Shown: positions 1-9,392, counted from the stretch's first letter. The stretch is DNA of 64,000 nt from Porphyrobacter sp. AAP60 (GCF_001296025.1 NZ_LJHV01000008.1:62001-126000); one strand, 5' to 3'. Notes: generated from the sequence alone by a model not told the origin. Translations and numbers: made by a program.

Positions 1-476
1 GGGCCAGCATTGCCGTTGACGCGGATTTCCGAGATGCGCGCCGAAATCACGTCAAGCCGCAGTGTATCGGCCAAATCCTGCTGCGGCACCTGCACGCTGG
101 CAATCCAGCCGTCTTCGCGCAGCGCCTGATTCGCGGCATCGCGCACGTCGCAAACCACCGCGATTGATTGCATCCCCTGGGGTGCAGACACGCGCGCAAG
201 CGACCGCGCCAGCTTTTCATCCAGCTCGCCGCCGCCAGCCTTGCCGAACTGCAACTTGTTGATGGTGACCTTGAGATCGCTGCCGTCGAACGGGCACGGC
301 GCCTTCATCCCGCCATCGCGATCAACGCGCACGCCCTGGGCCTGCTCGTCACGCTGGGTATCGGGGAGGCGCAGATCGTTCGCTGATTGCCCGTTCGATT
401 GTGCCAGCGCCGGCGCGGCTGTGGCAATCGCGCACAGCGAAACAAATGCGCCAATGTGGGCTGTAGCAAACTTCAT
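1..476 (-). CDS. ShlB/FhaC-type two-partner secretion transporter, N-terminal part
   Basis: The gene runs off the left edge of the window; 158 residues are visible from the ATG at 476. They begin with a signal peptide (basic start, hydrophobic core, APALAQ cleavage region) and continue into a region resembling the periplasmic POTRA domain of TpsB proteins, with VPQQDLADTLRLDV followed by ISARISEIRVNGNAG. Such proteins are outer-membrane barrels that export and activate large adhesins or haemolysins. The barrel and any partner exoprotein lie outside the window. The assignment rests on the POTRA-like segment alone, so another POTRA-containing Omp85 protein is possible. Confidence 0.66.
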   Translation of the reverse strand, partial: MKFATAHIGAFVSLCAIATAAPALAQSNGQSANDLRLPDTQRDEQAQGVRVDRDGGMKAPCPFDGSDLKVTINKLQFGKAGGGELDEKLARSLARVSAPQGMQSIAVVCDVRDAANQALREDGWIASVQVPQQDLADTLRLDVISARISEIRVNGNAG

Positions 477-611
477 TCAGCTTCCCCCCGGAACTGCTTA
501 TGGGTTGTCCGCTAGGTTAACCGCGCGAACCAGTCAGTGGTTTACCGGATATTAAGCCCCGCTAAGCGAGTCAACGTAGAGAAGTAAAATAAAACGCTGG
601 ACTCAGACCCG

Positions 612-1220
612 TTACTCTGACGCCCGATTTTGCCGCCGCGTTATATTGTATAAAACCGACAACGGCCGGTCTAGCGGGGCACCAACAATAGTGCAGTTAC
701 AGTCATCTGCAACCAACTGCAGGTAAAGTTGGGTGAACACCGCTGCATACCAGTGAAACAGACTGTCGGGCGGCGGAACCGGGTCATCGGCTGCGGTGCG
801 ATCGATCGTGAAAGCCCACGCCCCTTGTGCGGAAAATGACCCGGCGCCGATGAAAGTCCACGCATGTCTACCGATAGCCGCCATCAGCAGCGGTGCGGCG
901 AGCATCGCGGGCAAACGCCGCAGCAGCCACACCGCAGGCTGCGGAATGCGGTTGGCGATGATGTAATCGGCGGTGCGGGCGCCCGCTTCTTCGGCGATGG
1001 TGAAGCTGCCGACGGGATCGTGCAACGCCAGCCAGCGATGGAGCCGAAGCGCCTCGATTTCGGGGATCATGTGGTCGCCCGAAGGAAGCGCGCCGATCCG
1101 GGCATCGGCGAGGATCGCCTGTGTTTCGGCCTGCCCCAGCCTGTCCTCCATCACCGCCACCGCCTGAAGCACCGCATTCGGCCCGATCAGCGCGCTCTTG
1201 CTGTGCGCCAGGCTTGCCAT
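612..1220 (-). CDS. bchJ: Bacteriochlorophyll 4-vinyl reductase family protein BchJ
   Basis: This 202-residue protein matches the BchJ family (V4R-type fold), historically linked to 8(4)-vinyl reduction of the chlorophyllide macrocycle and probably acting as a pigment-pathway accessory or carrier. Recognisable segments are ALIGPNAVLQ near the start, LPSGDHMIPE near residue 47, and the conserved Cys pair in ADDCNCTIV near the C-terminus. Its ATG is two bases past the bchE stop codon, so the two genes are co-transcribed, as bchE and bchJ are in Rhodobacter. No other photosynthesis genes are in the window. Confidence 0.85.
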   Translation of the reverse strand: MASLAHSKSALIGPNAVLQAVAVMEDRLGQAETQAILADARIGALPSGDHMIPEIEALRLHRWLALHDPVGSFTIAEEAGARTADYIIANRIPQPAVWLLRRLPAMLAAPLLMAAIGRHAWTFIGAGSFSAQGAWAFTIDRTAADDPVPPPDSLFHWYAAVFTQLYLQLVADDCNCTIVGAPLDRPLSVLYNITRRQNRASE

Positions 1221-1222
1221 GG

Positions 1223-2845
1223 TTACAGCTCCAGCCGGTCTTTGGCGCGTGTTTGCGCCCGTTCATCGCCGCGCGCTTTCATCTGCGCGCGCACGGCATC
1301 CCGGCGTTCCTGCGCCTGTGCGGCTTTGTCGGCGTTGGTCTGCCAGTCGGTCGCGGCATCGGCGGCGGCGGCGCGGCTTTCATCGAAGTGGAAATCGACC
1401 TTTTTCGCGGTCTGCGGCCCCCAGTATCCGGCTTTGCCCAGATCATAGAAGGTACGTTTGAAGCCCGCCCGCAGGAAGGCATAGAGGCACCCCAGCAGAT
1501 ACCGCCGCCGGAAACCGGTGCCGCGCCACGGATAGTGGAACAGCGCCTTTTGCATATAAAACCGGCGGTAGTTCTTCATCACCCCGTTGAGCAGTTCCCC
1601 GCGCTCCATCGCGGCGGGCTTCATGATCGGGGTGACGAAGTTGTATTTCGAGAAGTCGTGGACCTCGACCTGATCCTTCAGCTCTTCGAACAAGGGCGTG
1701 TAGGGCCACGGTGTGTACATCGCCCAATTGGCGAGATCGGGCTGCCAGTCCCACGCCATCTGATAGGTTTCCTCCAGCGTCTCGGCGGTTTCATTGTCCA
1801 GCCCGACGATGAATTGCGCTTCGACGAAAATGTCGGCTTCGCGAAGGAGCCGGATCGCCTCCTTGTTCTCGCCGACCTTGGTTTCCTTGTTGAAACGGTC
1901 GAGCTTCATCTGTGCGGCGGCTTCGGTGCCCAAGCTGACGTGGACGAGACCCGCGCGGCGGTAGAAAGACAGCAGTTCCTTGTCGCGGTAGATATCGGTG
2001 ACGCGGGTGTTGATGCCCCATTTCACCTTGTCGGGCAGGCCGCGGTCGATCAGCTCCTGACAGAAGCGGACGAAGGTCTTGCGGTTGATGGTCGGCTCCT
2101 CGTCCGCAAGGATGAAGAAGCCGACGCCGTGCTTTTCATGGAGTTCCTGAATCTCGTCGACCACGTCTTTCGGGTCGCGCACGCGGTAGTCGCGCCAGAA
2201 CTTCCATTGCGAACAGAACGAGCAGGTGAAGGGGCAGCCGCGTGCGAGGTTGGGAATGGCAACGCGGGTGCCGAGCGGAATGTATTTGTACTGATCCCAG
2301 TCGAGGATATCCCAATCGGGCTTGATCGAACCCATGTCCTTGATCGTGGGCGCGGCTTCGGTGGCGATGATTTTCTCGCCGTCGCGGTAGGCGAGGCCCT
2401 TGATCCGCGCCCGGTCATCGAGCCAGCGGCCTTCGGCAATCGCGGTGAACAGTTCGACCGCAATCTCCTCGCCCTCGCCGCGAACGATCACGTCGATATG
2501 CGGCGCTTCAGCCAGCACCTGCCCGTACATGAAAGTCGCGTGGATGCCGCCCAGCACCCGCACCGCACGCGGCACGGTGAGCGCTGCGACCTCCAGCACG
2601 CGTTCGGCGGCGTAGATCGAAGGCGTGATCGCGGTGGTTCCGACGACATCGGGCTGCAATGCGCGCATCCGCTCGGCCAGATCGTCATCAGACAGGCCTT
2701 CGGTCATCGCGTCGATGAAGTGAATATCGTCAAACCCGGCGCGGCGCAGCGGCCCGGTGAGATAGGGCACCCAGGCGGGCGGCCAGGTTCCCGCTATCTC
2801 TGCCCCGCCGGAACGGTAATTGGGATGAACGAACAGAATGCGCAT
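1223..2845 (-). CDS. bchE: Anaerobic Mg-protoporphyrin IX monomethyl ester cyclase BchE
   Basis: This 540-residue B12-binding radical SAM enzyme forms the isocyclic ring E of bacteriochlorophyll, taking the ring oxygen from water. The N-terminal cobalamin-type Rossmann region starts [19 protein letters not shown]. The radical SAM cluster motif is CPFTCSFC near residue 205, followed by the family signature QWKFWRDYR, and conservation continues to GYWGPQ at the C-terminal end. The ATG at 2845 was chosen because the first residues match BchE N-termini; the reading frame stays open to 2875. An FNR-like box lies about 60 bases upstream, as expected for an oxygen-sensitive enzyme. It forms an operon with bchJ. 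Confidence 0.95.
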   Translation of the reverse strand: MRILFVHPNYRSGGAEIAGTWPPAWVPYLTGPLRRAGFDDIHFIDAMTEGLSDDDLAERMRALQPDVVGTTAITPSIYAAERVLEVAALTVPRAVRVLGGIHATFMYGQVLAEAPHIDVIVRGEGEEIAVELFTAIAEGRWLDDRARIKGLAYRDGEKIIATEAAPTIKDMGSIKPDWDILDWDQYKYIPLGTRVAIPNLARGCPFTCSFCSQWKFWRDYRVRDPKDVVDEIQELHEKHGVGFFILADEEPTINRKTFVRFCQELIDRGLPDKVKWGINTRVTDIYRDKELLSFYRRAGLVHVSLGTEAAAQMKLDRFNKETKVGENKEAIRLLREADIFVEAQFIVGLDNETAETLEETYQMAWDWQPDLANWAMYTPWPYTPLFEELKDQVEVHDFSKYNFVTPIMKPAAMERGELLNGVMKNYRRFYMQKALFHYPWRGTGFRRRYLLGCLYAFLRAGFKRTFYDLGKAGYWGPQTAKKVDFHFDESRAAAADAATDWQTNADKAAQAQERRDAVRAQMKARGDERAQTRAKDRLEL

Positions 2846-2901
2846 GAACCGATTCCCCCTCCTTGGATGGCCCAAAGTGCGGGAAAGGGCGCAGCTGCGC
2901 T

Positions 2902-2915
2902 TTGCGTTGGATCAA
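2902..2915. promoter_or_regulatory. FNR/FixK-like box upstream of bchE
   Basis: The sequence TTGCG-TTGG-ATCAA matches the FNR consensus TTGAT-N4-ATCAA at 8 of 10 positions. It is centred about 63 bases before the bchE start. FnrL controls bchE in Rhodobacter (established), so the position makes sense, but one imperfect box can occur by chance. Confidence 0.4.
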
Positions 2916-2978
2916 TTTGAAAGCCCCTCCCCTGATAGGGGGCTCGGGGTGAGTATGCGGCGTCGGCTGGACTGGCGC

Positions 2979-3022
2979 AAAAAGCCCGGCAGGCCAGCCC
3001 GCAAGGGGCCTCGCCTGCCGGG
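2979..3022 (-). terminator. Rho-independent terminator of the EF-hand gene
   Basis: The minus strand carries a 10-bp stem (2985-2994 with 3013-3022, CCCGGCAGGC against GCCTGCCGGG), extended inside the loop by GGCC/GGCC-type pairs. It is followed by CTTTTTG. It starts 15 bases after the stop codon of the gene ending at 3038. Confidence 0.75.
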
Positions 3023-3037
3023 GAATATCAGCGCATG

Positions 3038-3577
3038 TCAGCCCTTTGCGGTGCCGCGCGCAGCCTTGCGTTCTTCAGGGGTGACGATGCCGTCACCATT
3101 GACATCGAGACGGTCAAACCGCGCCGCAGCACGCGCCGAAAACTCTTCGCTGGTGATCAGCCCGTCGCCATCGGCATCCATCCGCGCCAGCCAGCCGCGC
3201 TTGCCCTTGGCCCGCTCACCGCGCGCCTCGGTGCCGCTGGCGGCGCGCTTGGCCCAGCGCTCTTTCATCGCCGCGCGGCGCTCTTCCATCCTGGCCTGTC
3301 GCTTGGCCTTGTCCTCTTCGCTCATCGCGGCCATCCGCTCGGCGCGTGCAGCCTTCATGGCTTCGCGGTGAGCGGCCATTTCAGCGGCATCGATCGCGCC
3401 ATCGCCATTGGCGTCCAGCTTGGCAAAACGCTGATCGACCTTGGCCATCATTTCGGCGCGGGCCATCGGCTCGCTGCGATCATAGCCTGCGCGCTTGCCG
3501 TCGGGAGCGGCCATGGCAGGGGCTGCCAGAGCAAAGGCAATCGCGCCTGCAGTCAGAATCGGGAGGGGTCGCATCAT
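3038..3577 (-). CDS. Secreted EF-hand calcium-binding protein
   Basis: This 179-residue protein has a signal peptide ending near AMAAP (residues 20-24) and three canonical EF-hand loops starting at Asp55 (DANGDGAIDAAE), Asp134 (DADGDGLITSEE) and Asp158 (DVNGDGIVTPEE), each with the expected acidic residue at position 12. The middle section, about residues 70-128, is a highly charged Arg/Glu/Lys helix that probably separates the first hand from the last pair. A periplasmic calcium sensor or buffer is the likely role; the partner is unknown. ATG codons at 3577 and 3574 both follow an AAGGAA ribosome site. Confidence 0.85.
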   Translation of the reverse strand: MMRPLPILTAGAIAFALAAPAMAAPDGKRAGYDRSEPMARAEMMAKVDQRFAKLDANGDGAIDAAEMAAHREAMKAARAERMAAMSEEDKAKRQARMEERRAAMKERWAKRAASGTEARGERAKGKRGWLARMDADGDGLITSEEFSARAAARFDRLDVNGDGIVTPEERKAARGTAKG

Positions 3578-3741
3578 TTATTCCTTTCATTGCCAGCGGC
3601 AAGCAGGGCGCCATCAACCTGTGGCCTCAGCCAATAAAGTGGCGCCCACGGGCCTGCGGGGTCAGGTCCGTTCGCGTTCATCAATACGGGCCTTTTGCTG
3701 AACATCAGGTGAGCGGCACATCGCCCTGCCGGAAAGGAAAG

Positions 3742-4308
3742 TCAGCCCTTGGATGCATGCTCCGCGCGGGCCAGTTCATGCAGCCAATCAGCGTGGCGCG
3801 GGGCTTTCTTGGTCTGCGACCATTCCTCCAGCATCACGGGCGCCACGCGGGCGAGTTCGGCATATTGCTCCGCCGTGCCGATATCGGCAGCGAGTTCCAC
3901 GCGGTGGCCGTTGGGATCGAAGAAGTAGATCGATTTGAAGATGCCGTGATGCGTCGGGCCGAGCACGTCGATCCCCTGCGCCTCGATATGGGCCTTGGCG
4001 GCGAGCAGCGCCTCTTCCGAAGGCACCTTCAGCGCCAGATGCTGCACCCATTGCGGGGTGTTGGGATCGCGGCCCATGTCCGGCTGGTTGGGCAGTTCGA
4101 AAAACGCCAGAATATTGCCGTTCCCCGCGTCGAGGAAGATGTGCATGTAGGGATCATATTCGCCGGTGGAGGGCACGTGATCCTCGGCAAAGGCGGTGGT
4201 GTAGGTCATGCCCAGCACGCGGGCGTACCATTCCACCGTCTCCTTCGCGTCCTTGCAGCGATAGGCGGCGTGGTGGATTCCGGCGAGGGCGATGGGGTGG
4301 GCGGTCAC
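3742..4308 (-). CDS. VOC-family (glyoxalase/dioxygenase fold) protein coupled to hpd
   Basis: This 188-residue protein belongs to the vicinal oxygen chelate superfamily. Metal-ligand-type positions are visible in GIHHAAYRC near residue 11, WVQHLALKV near the middle, and [14 protein letters not shown] toward the end. The start is GTG at 4308, overlapping the hpd stop codon as GTGA, which implies translational coupling. Pairing with 4-hydroxyphenylpyruvate dioxygenase suggests a step in tyrosine/homogentisate catabolism, or a related ring-cleavage or detoxification role. The actual substrate cannot be read from the sequence. Confidence 0.8.
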   Translation of the reverse strand: MTAHPIALAGIHHAAYRCKDAKETVEWYARVLGMTYTTAFAEDHVPSTGEYDPYMHIFLDAGNGNILAFFELPNQPDMGRDPNTPQWVQHLALKVPSEEALLAAKAHIEAQGIDVLGPTHHGIFKSIYFFDPNGHRVELAADIGTAEQYAELARVAPVMLEEWSQTKKAPRHADWLHELARAEHASKG

Positions 4309-5414
4309 TGTGCCTGTTCCTCTACCGACAGCACGCCGCGTTCGATCTGGTCGCGTTCCATGCTTTCGAACAGGGCCTTGAAGTTGCCCTCGCCAAAGCC
4401 GTCGTCGCCCTTGCGCTGGATGAATTCGAAGAACACCGGCCCGACCTGCGCCTGCGCGAAGATCTGCAGCAGCAGGCGGGGGCTGCCGCCTTCCGTTGTG
4501 CCATCCAGCAGAATGCCGCGCATCTGGAGCGCGTCCACATCCTCGCCGTGGCCCGGCAGGCGACCTTCCAGCATCGCATAATAGGCAGCAGGCGGCGCGG
4601 TCATGAAGGGCACGCCCAGCGCCTTGAGGCGGTCCCAGCACGCCACCAGATCATCGCAGATCAGCGCAATGTGCTGGATGCCTTCGCCGTTGAAAGCTTT
4701 CAGGAACTCGTCGATCTGGCCTTTACCGCCTTCGCCCTCTTCATTCAGCGGGATACGGATCTTGCCGTCGGGCGCGGTCAGCGCCTTACTGGTGAGGCCA
4801 GTATATTCGCCTTTGATGTCGAAGAAGCGGATCTCGCGGAAGTTGAACAGGGTCTCGTAGTAATCGGCCCAGTACTTCATCCGCCCGGTGTAAACATTGT
4901 GGGTAAGGTGATCGATGGTGTGGAAGCCCGCGCCCACCGGATAGGGATCAACGCCGGGCAGATACTCGAAATCAATGTCGTAGATGGTCAGATTATTGCC
5001 CGCGCCCGCGTAACGATCCACCAGATAGAGGATCGCCCCGCCGATGCCGCGGATGGCCGGGATGCGCAGTTCCATCGGGCCGGGTTCGTTGGCGACGGGT
5101 TCCGCGCCCTTGGCGATCAGATGATCGTAGGCCTTGGCCGCATCGCGCACGCGGAACGCCATCCCGCAGGCCGACGCGCCATGTTCGCGCGCGAAATACC
5201 AAGCCGCGCTGCGCGGTTCGTAATTGGCGATCAGGTTGATGCCGCCCTGCCGCCACAGATCGACATCCTTCGAACGGTGATGCGCCACGCGGGTGAAGCC
5301 CATCGCTTCGAACACCGGTTCCAGCACGCCCTTTTCCGGCGCGCAGAATTCGACGAATTCGAACCCGTCGAGGCCCACAGGGTTTTCGAACAGGTCTTTT
5401 GTCGGTGCATTCAT
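4305..5414 (-). CDS. hpd: 4-hydroxyphenylpyruvate dioxygenase
   Basis: This 369-residue non-haem Fe(II) enzyme converts 4-hydroxyphenylpyruvate to homogentisate in tyrosine degradation. The three iron ligands sit in the usual contexts: His near 168 in IDHLTHNV, His near 246 in GIQHIAL, and Glu near 327 in [19 protein letters not shown], which is the family's C-terminal signature. The ATG at 5414 ([12 protein letters not shown]) was chosen over upstream in-frame codons because it begins the conserved N-terminus. A 14-bp perfect palindrome lies 26 bases upstream. The downstream VOC gene overlaps by 4 bases. Confidence 0.96.
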   Translation of the reverse strand: MNAPTKDLFENPVGLDGFEFVEFCAPEKGVLEPVFEAMGFTRVAHHRSKDVDLWRQGGINLIANYEPRSAAWYFAREHGASACGMAFRVRDAAKAYDHLIAKGAEPVANEPGPMELRIPAIRGIGGAILYLVDRYAGAGNNLTIYDIDFEYLPGVDPYPVGAGFHTIDHLTHNVYTGRMKYWADYYETLFNFREIRFFDIKGEYTGLTSKALTAPDGKIRIPLNEEGEGGKGQIDEFLKAFNGEGIQHIALICDDLVACWDRLKALGVPFMTAPPAAYYAMLEGRLPGHGEDVDALQMRGILLDGTTEGGSPRLLLQIFAQAQVGPVFFEFIQRKGDDGFGEGNFKALFESMERDQIERGVLSVEEQAQ

Positions 5415-5435
5415 CGGTGCAGTCCCCGCTGGCGA

Positions 5436-5457
5436 TTTAGTTTCAATTGAAACCAAA
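5436..5457. promoter_or_regulatory. Palindromic operator candidate in front of hpd
   Basis: The core GTTTCAATTGAAAC (5440-5453) is a perfect 14-bp palindrome. With TTT and AAA flanks it extends to 22 bp with a single mismatched pair. Its position just upstream of the hpd start fits a repressor site; the symmetric AT-rich form is typical of MarR-family regulators (inference). Confidence 0.55.
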
Positions 5458-5496
5458 TACCCGAAACCAGCGATTCGCGCAAGGTCAGGCCCAAGG

Positions 5497-7020
5497 TCAG
5501 GTGATGCGCCCCAGCGTCCGCCCGCGATCATCCTGCGTCAGGGCGAGGCGTGCGCCGAATGGCTCACCCCCCTCGAACGCCGCAGCGGTTGCAGGGTCGG
5601 CCAAGTCGGCATTGCCCACCACCCGCTCGCCTGCGTCGCTGCGGCCGATGAAGATCGCTTCGGCACCCTTGGGGCTGCGGTTGATGGTGTAGGTTTCGAC
5701 CACCGCGCTATCCACCGGCCCCTTGGCCAGTGCCACTGTGTCGGTCGCCTTGGGCAGCACGGCGAAGCGATCATTCGCGCTCCAATCGGCAGGCTCGGTC
5801 GAGTAGATGCCGGTGGCATATTTGCTCATCCAGCCGCCATTCGCCCCGACCAGCGCGAAACTGCCCCGGTCACCGCGCACCCGCTGCACCGCCTCGGCGA
5901 TGGCATGGGCCGAATAATTGTTCCCTGCCCCGCCGAAGAACGGCAGGCCGCCCGTCAGAGTGAGACCTCTCGGGTCGTCCACCGCCAGCCCGAAATGGTC
6001 GCACTGGTTGAAGACGGGAATCGCAAAACACGAATAGAAGTCGAGGTACACCATGTCGGCCATGCCCTTCCCCGCCCGCGCCAGCGCGGCATCGACGGAT
6101 GCGAGCGAGGCGGGATTGCCCGCCAAGTCAGGCCGCTGTGACAGCTTCAATTCGGTCGCGGCGGTGACGGCGTGGATATGCACCCACTTGTCCTCCGGCA
6201 CGCCAAGCTGGCGAGCCAGACCGGCGCTGCACACGATAATCGCCGCCGCCTGATTCACCTGATCGCGCGCCACGGTCATGCGCGGATAGGGTTCTGCGAC
6301 GATGCGGTTGCGGTCGGTGACGGTGGCGAGTTCTTCTGCCGTGCGCACGACCGGAGCCGCGGAATGCGGGTTCGCCGCTGCCACCCTGGTGAAAGGCGCA
6401 AATAGTGTACCGATTTCCAGCCGGTATTCCTCCAGCCCCATGCCCAGCCGGTGGCGCCGCGCATTCTCCGCCAGCGCGTAAAGCGGGATTGCCCCGCTTG
6501 CGCCATGCGCAAACAGCGCGGGCTCCATGAGTTCATCGACCCCGAAGCCCTGATCTTCAAAGTCCCCGCCGATCTCCTCCGACCAGTCAGGCGTCTCGCC
6601 CTTGGCCGACAGCGCCAGCACGGTTGAGATCGCTTCGGAACCGACGATCACCGCACACTGGCTTTCCCCCGCCGCGATGGCCTGCGCAAACTCGCCCACC
6701 AATTGCTGGTTGGCCTGCCCGCCGGTGGTCGTGAGGATCGCCCGCGCCGGGTTTGCGCCCACGCGCTTGGCAATCGCACGCGGCACATTATCCGCCGCGC
6801 CGAACGGCGGCTTCCTGTCAGGCCGCGACATTTCAAAGGCGCGGATCGCGGCGAGGGTGTCGATGGCATCGGCCACAGAACCGCTCGCCCCGGAATCCGC
6901 AATCGCCTCTGCCAGCGCCCGTCCGGCCAAGTCCATGTAGGAGAGGGCGGCATAGCCCGGCTCGCCCACCCTCTCCGAATATTGGCCCACCCCGATGATG
7001 ACCGGGGTGTTATCTGGCAC
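5497..7020 (-). CDS. Thiolase-like protein (TLP1 type) lacking the nucleophilic Cys
   Basis: This 507-residue protein has the thiolase fold ([17 protein letters not shown] at the N-terminus, [18 protein letters not shown] late in the fold). It also has a C-terminal extension of about 90 residues like the extra domain of thiolase-like protein type 1. Where active thiolases carry Cys in a D-x-x-C-x-S-G context, this protein reads TTTGGQANQ, so classical thiolytic cleavage seems unlikely. The GTG at 7020 begins one base after the stop of the upstream thiolase; a TTG at 7032 is an alternative. It is probably co-transcribed with that thiolase in acyl-CoA metabolism. Confidence 0.8.
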   Translation of the reverse strand: MPDNTPVIIGVGQYSERVGEPGYAALSYMDLAGRALAEAIADSGASGSVADAIDTLAAIRAFEMSRPDRKPPFGAADNVPRAIAKRVGANPARAILTTTGGQANQQLVGEFAQAIAAGESQCAVIVGSEAISTVLALSAKGETPDWSEEIGGDFEDQGFGVDELMEPALFAHGASGAIPLYALAENARRHRLGMGLEEYRLEIGTLFAPFTRVAAANPHSAAPVVRTAEELATVTDRNRIVAEPYPRMTVARDQVNQAAAIIVCSAGLARQLGVPEDKWVHIHAVTAATELKLSQRPDLAGNPASLASVDAALARAGKGMADMVYLDFYSCFAIPVFNQCDHFGLAVDDPRGLTLTGGLPFFGGAGNNYSAHAIAEAVQRVRGDRGSFALVGANGGWMSKYATGIYSTEPADWSANDRFAVLPKATDTVALAKGPVDSAVVETYTINRSPKGAEAIFIGRSDAGERVVGNADLADPATAAAFEGGEPFGARLALTQDDRGRTLGRIT

Positions 7021-7021
7021 C

Positions 7022-8290
7022 TCAGTCGACAAAGTCTTCGACCCGTTCGACGATGATCGCAGGGGCCATGCCGCCCGCCGCGCACATGGTGACAAGGCCA
7101 TAACGCCCGCCGCGCCGTTCCAGCTCGTCCACCACGGTGCCGATCAGGATCGATCCGGTCGCGCCGATCGGGTGGCCCAGAGCGATGGAACCGCCGTTGA
7201 CGTTCACCTTGTCCCAATCAAGCTCCAGATCGCGCACGAACTTGGCGGCGACGACCGCAAAGGCTTCGTTGATTTCGAACAGGTCGATATCGTCGGTGGT
7301 GAGGCCAGCCTTCGCCAGCACCTTCTTGGCCGCCGGCACCGGAGCGTTCAGCATCAGTGTCGGATCATCGCCCATGTTGCAGGTGGCGACGATGCGCGCG
7401 CGCGGCTTCAGCCCGTGCTTTTGCGCATAGTCCTTGGAAGCAATCAGCACCGCCGCAGCACCATCGACCACACCGGAAGAATTGCCCGCATGGTGGAAAT
7501 GCTGGATGTCCAGATCAGGATATTTCTGGTTGATCAGCTTGCGGAAGGTGGTGCCATTGGCGTCCAGCGGCACATCGGCGATCTTGGGGAAGGCCGGTTG
7601 CAGGTTGGCAAGGTCTTCGCGGGTGGTTTGCGGGCGCGGGTATTCATCGTGATCCAACAGCACGGTGCCATCGTCGGCCACCACCGGCACCACCGATTTG
7701 GCGAAATGCCCGGCCGCCATCGCAGCGGCAGCACGCTGCTGCGAACGGTATCCGACTTCGTCCAGTTCTTCGCGGGTGAAGCCTTCCATGCTGGCGATAG
7801 CATCGCCGCAAATGCCCTGATGCGACTGCGGATGCACGGCCTGAAGGCGTTCATTATAGCTGCCCATCATCGGCGGCTTGATCCCGGCCTTCATCTTTTC
7901 CTGCGCCATCGCGCCGGTCAGGCTCATCATCTCGGTGCCGCCCGCGATCACGCAATCTTCCATCCCGCTCATCACCTGCGCCGATGCCAGCGCCACGCTG
8001 GTGATCCCGCCGCCGCAGAAACGATCGAGCGTGGTGCCCGACGAGGTGATGTCAAAGCCCGCATCCAGCGCGGCCATGCGGCCCATGTCGCCCGCCTGCA
8101 TCCCGTCCTGCGTTGAAACCGACCAGATCACGTCATCAACGGTGGCGGTGTCCAGACCGTTGCGGTCCTTGATCGCTTTCAGCACGGTCGCGGCCAGATG
8201 CTGCGGATGTTCGGCAGCCAGCGCGCCCTTGCCCTGCTTGCCGATCCCGCGCGGGGTGCGCACTGCGTCGATGATGTAAGCCTCGGCCAT
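7022..8290 (-). CDS. Acetyl-CoA C-acyltransferase (thiolase)
   Basis: This 422-residue thiolase has a complete active site. The nucleophile Cys is in LDRFCGGGITSVALA, the catalytic His in NEAFAVV and HPIGATG contexts, and the second Cys in MCAAGGMAP near the C-terminus. It catalyses thiolytic cleavage of 3-ketoacyl-CoA (beta-oxidation) or the reverse condensation. It is transcribed ahead of the TLP1-like gene and divergently from an enoyl-CoA hydratase, consistent with a fatty-acid or acyl-CoA degradation locus. The ATG at 8290 starts the conserved MAEAYIIDAVRTPRG. Confidence 0.93.
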   Translation of the reverse strand: MAEAYIIDAVRTPRGIGKQGKGALAAEHPQHLAATVLKAIKDRNGLDTATVDDVIWSVSTQDGMQAGDMGRMAALDAGFDITSSGTTLDRFCGGGITSVALASAQVMSGMEDCVIAGGTEMMSLTGAMAQEKMKAGIKPPMMGSYNERLQAVHPQSHQGICGDAIASMEGFTREELDEVGYRSQQRAAAAMAAGHFAKSVVPVVADDGTVLLDHDEYPRPQTTREDLANLQPAFPKIADVPLDANGTTFRKLINQKYPDLDIQHFHHAGNSSGVVDGAAAVLIASKDYAQKHGLKPRARIVATCNMGDDPTLMLNAPVPAAKKVLAKAGLTTDDIDLFEINEAFAVVAAKFVRDLELDWDKVNVNGGSIALGHPIGATGSILIGTVVDELERRGGRYGLVTMCAAGGMAPAIIVERVEDFVD

Positions 8291-8361
8291 GATATTCCTC
8301 TCCCGATGTAGCGAAAATGCGGTTGACGCATCCGTAAACCCGCTGCACCACTCGCACAAGA

Positions 8362-8381
8362 ATTGCGTTTCAAATTGCAAT
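8362..8381. promoter_or_regulatory. Inverted repeat in the thiolase/crotonase divergent promoter region
   Basis: The arms ATTGC and GCAAT are separated by 10 bases, and the whole 20-mer is symmetric at 14 positions. It lies 30 bases upstream of the crotonase start, between two divergent acyl-CoA genes, and could bind a shared repressor (TetR or MarR class; inference). Confidence 0.35.
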
Positions 8382-8411
8382 GGCAAATTCGATAGGGCCA
8401 AAGAGAGGATA

Positions 8412-9191
8412 ATGATTGTGAGCGACACCACCGCACCCGAAGTGCTGACCGAAGTGGAGGACGGCGTCCTCATCGTCACCATCAACCGTCCCGAAGCCAA
8501 AAACGCGATGACCCGCGCTGCTGCCGAAGGAATCGCGGCCGCGATGGACCGGCTGGATGCGGAAGACGATCTGCGCGTCGGCATCATCACCGGGGCGGGC
8601 GGCACCTTCTGTTCGGGCATGGATCTCAAAGGCTTTCTGCGCGGCGAAACCCCCAGCGTCGAAGGGCGCGGGTTTGGCGGCGTGGTGCAGGCTCCGCCCG
8701 CAAAGCCGCTGATCGCGGCGGTGGAAGGCTATGCGCTGGCAGGCGGGCTGGAACTGATGATCGCCTGCGATCTGGTGGTGGCCAACGCCAATGCGAAGTT
8801 CGGCATTCCCGAAGTGAAGCGCGGGCTTGTGGCAGCGGCGGGCGGCGTGATGATGCTGCCTGACCAGATCCCCGAACGCATCGCGCTGGAACTGGCGCTG
8901 ACCGGCGATTTTATCGGGGCAGAGCGCGCTTATCAGCTGGGCCTGATCAACGAAGTGACCGAAGGTCCGGCGCTTGAAGGTGCCAAGGCGCTGGCGGCGA
9001 AGATTGCAGCCAATGGCCCGCTGGCGGTAAAGGTGTCCAAGGCAGTGATGAAGCAATCGCGCGGCTGGGCGATGGAAGACCGCTATGCCAAGCAGGGCCA
9101 GCTGATCGGCCCGGTGTTCGTCAGCCACGATGCCCGCGAAGGTGCGGCCGCTTTCGCTGAAAAGCGCAAGCCGAACTGGACGGGCAAGTAA
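8412..9191 (+). CDS. Enoyl-CoA hydratase/isomerase family protein (crotonase)
   Basis: This 259-residue crotonase has the oxyanion-hole and acyl-CoA segments GTFCSGMDLKGF near residue 70 and YALAGGLELMIACDL near 110. The two Glu positions used by enoyl-CoA hydratases are in GGLELM and IPEVKRGL. It likely hydrates trans-2-enoyl-CoA; isomerase or hydrolase activity of the same fold cannot be excluded. The ATG at 8412 is preceded by AGAGAGGA. It is divergent from the thiolase and upstream of an acyl-CoA dehydrogenase in the same orientation. Confidence 0.92.
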   Translation: MIVSDTTAPEVLTEVEDGVLIVTINRPEAKNAMTRAAAEGIAAAMDRLDAEDDLRVGIITGAGGTFCSGMDLKGFLRGETPSVEGRGFGGVVQAPPAKPLIAAVEGYALAGGLELMIACDLVVANANAKFGIPEVKRGLVAAAGGVMMLPDQIPERIALELALTGDFIGAERAYQLGLINEVTEGPALEGAKALAAKIAANGPLAVKVSKAVMKQSRGWAMEDRYAKQGQLIGPVFVSHDAREGAAAFAEKRKPNWTGK

Positions 9192-9287
9192 GAACAGGCC
9201 CGCGTTTCCCCGTGGCAGGCGGGAAAATACCGGTGCCAGGTCGATCTTGATGCCGGTTAGACCCCCGCTTGATGCAGGCCAGGTCGA

Positions 9288-9303
9288 TGTTTCACGTGGA
9301 AGC
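9288..9303. promoter_or_regulatory. parS-like ParB binding site
   Basis: TGTTTCACGTGGAAGC matches the alphaproteobacterial parS form TGTTTCACGTGGAACA at 14 of 16 positions and keeps the central TTTCACGTGGAA. It is intergenic, in the 201-bp gap between the crotonase and the acyl-CoA dehydrogenase, which otherwise holds only a direct repeat of CCAGGTCGAT. No second strong copy was found in the window. Confidence 0.45.
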
Positions 9304-9392
9304 GAAGCTCTACGAAGTAGAATCATTGGCGCTGGCAGGGGCCCCGCCGGGATCGAGGCGCGCCAGACGTTTTGGGATCACAGGAGAGAGAA

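Noticed and set aside
1121..2920. 599-codon plus-strand open frame
   Set aside because: It lies antisense to bchJ/bchE, has no recognisable domain, and is explained by GC-rich codon bias opening the opposite strand.
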